A stretch of DNA of 64,000 nucleotides from JAZDEY01 sp043808325 [NCBI: Candidatus Eiseniibacteriota bacterium] (GTDB taxonomy: Bacteria; Arandabacterota; Arandabacteria; Arandabacterales). Shown piece by piece: positions 63,927 through 64,000 of the stretch (position 1 is its first letter; every line of letters starts with the position of its first letter). The position numbers and the translations under genes are program-made. The notes beneath the pieces were generated by a model that saw only the letters and a program-made list of their open reading frames with translations, searched no databases and was not told where the DNA came from. The stretch spans positions 83,908-147,907 of the forward strand of contig JAZDEY010000064.1 of the NCBI GenBank assembly GCA_043808325.1, given 5' to 3'.

Positions 63927-64000
63927 CTACCGATACATCGACTTGATGTTACCCCACGTGCTCGGCTCGGTCGCGGTCGGACCGCTATTGGTCAAGTAGA
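63927..64000 (-). CDS. C-terminal end of a secreted-type protein (partial)
   Basis: Only about 23 final codons are in the window: YLTNSGPTATEPSTWGNIKS, then MYR and a TAG stop. The ending W-G-x-I-K-x-x-Y-R resembles a short C-terminal motif that I recall from secreted proteins of FCB-related uncultured phyla; this is a memory, not a search result. A terminator hairpin follows. No function can be assigned from so few residues. Confidence 0.5.
   Translation of the reverse strand, partial: YLTNSGPTATEPSTWGNIKSMYR

Overview
The window is a 64 kb, GC-rich, gene-dense piece of a bacterial chromosome. It has about fifty genes, mostly on the minus strand, and no gene-free stretch longer than 300 bases. 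I see no rRNA, tRNA, CRISPR array, insertion sequence or prophage. The mix of genes suggests an uncultured lineage of or near the FCB superphylum (Zixibacteria, Eisenbacteria, Krumholzibacteria and relatives): a PorV-like barrel protein, a GWxTD-domain protein, a TonB receptor with a carboxypeptidase-like N-domain, MglA-type GTPase, split glycine decarboxylase and many TPR proteins. The phylum is an inference and no marker gene here settles it.

Layout. (1) 1-5.1 kb, minus: a MacB/HlyD/TolC-type tripartite exporter, a Yip1-like membrane protein and a lone ExbD/TolR. (2) 5.2-12.7 kb, minus: an envelope operon (TonB-dependent receptor, large secreted protein, PorV-like barrel, GWxTD lipoprotein-like protein) behind a good sigma-70-type promoter at 12668-12697. 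(3) 12.7-31.4 kb, minus: one apparently continuous operon from a promoter at 31452-31480: TPR protein, uvrA, gcvT-gcvH-gcvPA-gcvPB, then a nine-gene block of largely uncharacterised genes (PH-like membrane protein, small conserved protein, MutL/GlmL-family ATPase, hybrid-barrel protein, FN3+membrane protein, three more membrane proteins, lipoate-ligase-fold acyltransferase). This block is the best candidate for an undescribed system. (4) 31.6-36 kb, minus: uppP, a UbiA prenyltransferase, a TPR protein, an MglA-like GTPase and an orphan small protein. (5) 36-39 kb: an MFS transporter (plus) convergent with a CIRCE-controlled groEL. (6) 39.2-48.7 kb, minus: valS, a DUF4139 protein, a RodZ-like protein, uvrB, nadC, birA, coaX. 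(7) 48.8-55.2 kb, minus: lipoprotein phosphodiesterase, diguanylate cyclase, queD, queC, a DUF366-like gene, queE and an HgdB-like iron-sulfur protein. (8) 55.3-62 kb, plus: a frameshifted outer-membrane protein gene, then a beta-propeller protein, a GT39-TPR fusion and two tandem GlgC-type nucleotidyltransferases. (9) 62-64 kb, minus: an MltD-like LysM lytic transglycosylase and the tail of a further secreted protein.

How they work together. The glycine cleavage genes need lipoylated GcvH, and the LipM-like protein at the end of the same operon could supply the lipoyl or octanoyl group. The MutL-family ATPase would normally serve a cobalamin-dependent mutase, but none is present, and its neighbours point to a membrane-associated role instead. 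The queuosine genes make preQ0; DUF366 and the HgdB-like protein, overlapping them by 4 bp on each side, are possible unassigned partners. The plus-strand sugar genes suggest ADP-glucose or glycogen and protein or lipid glycosylation.

Two sequence oddities deserve checking first: gcvT appears to start with ATA, and the outer-membrane protein gene at 55413 is split by a -1 shift at a run of five G.
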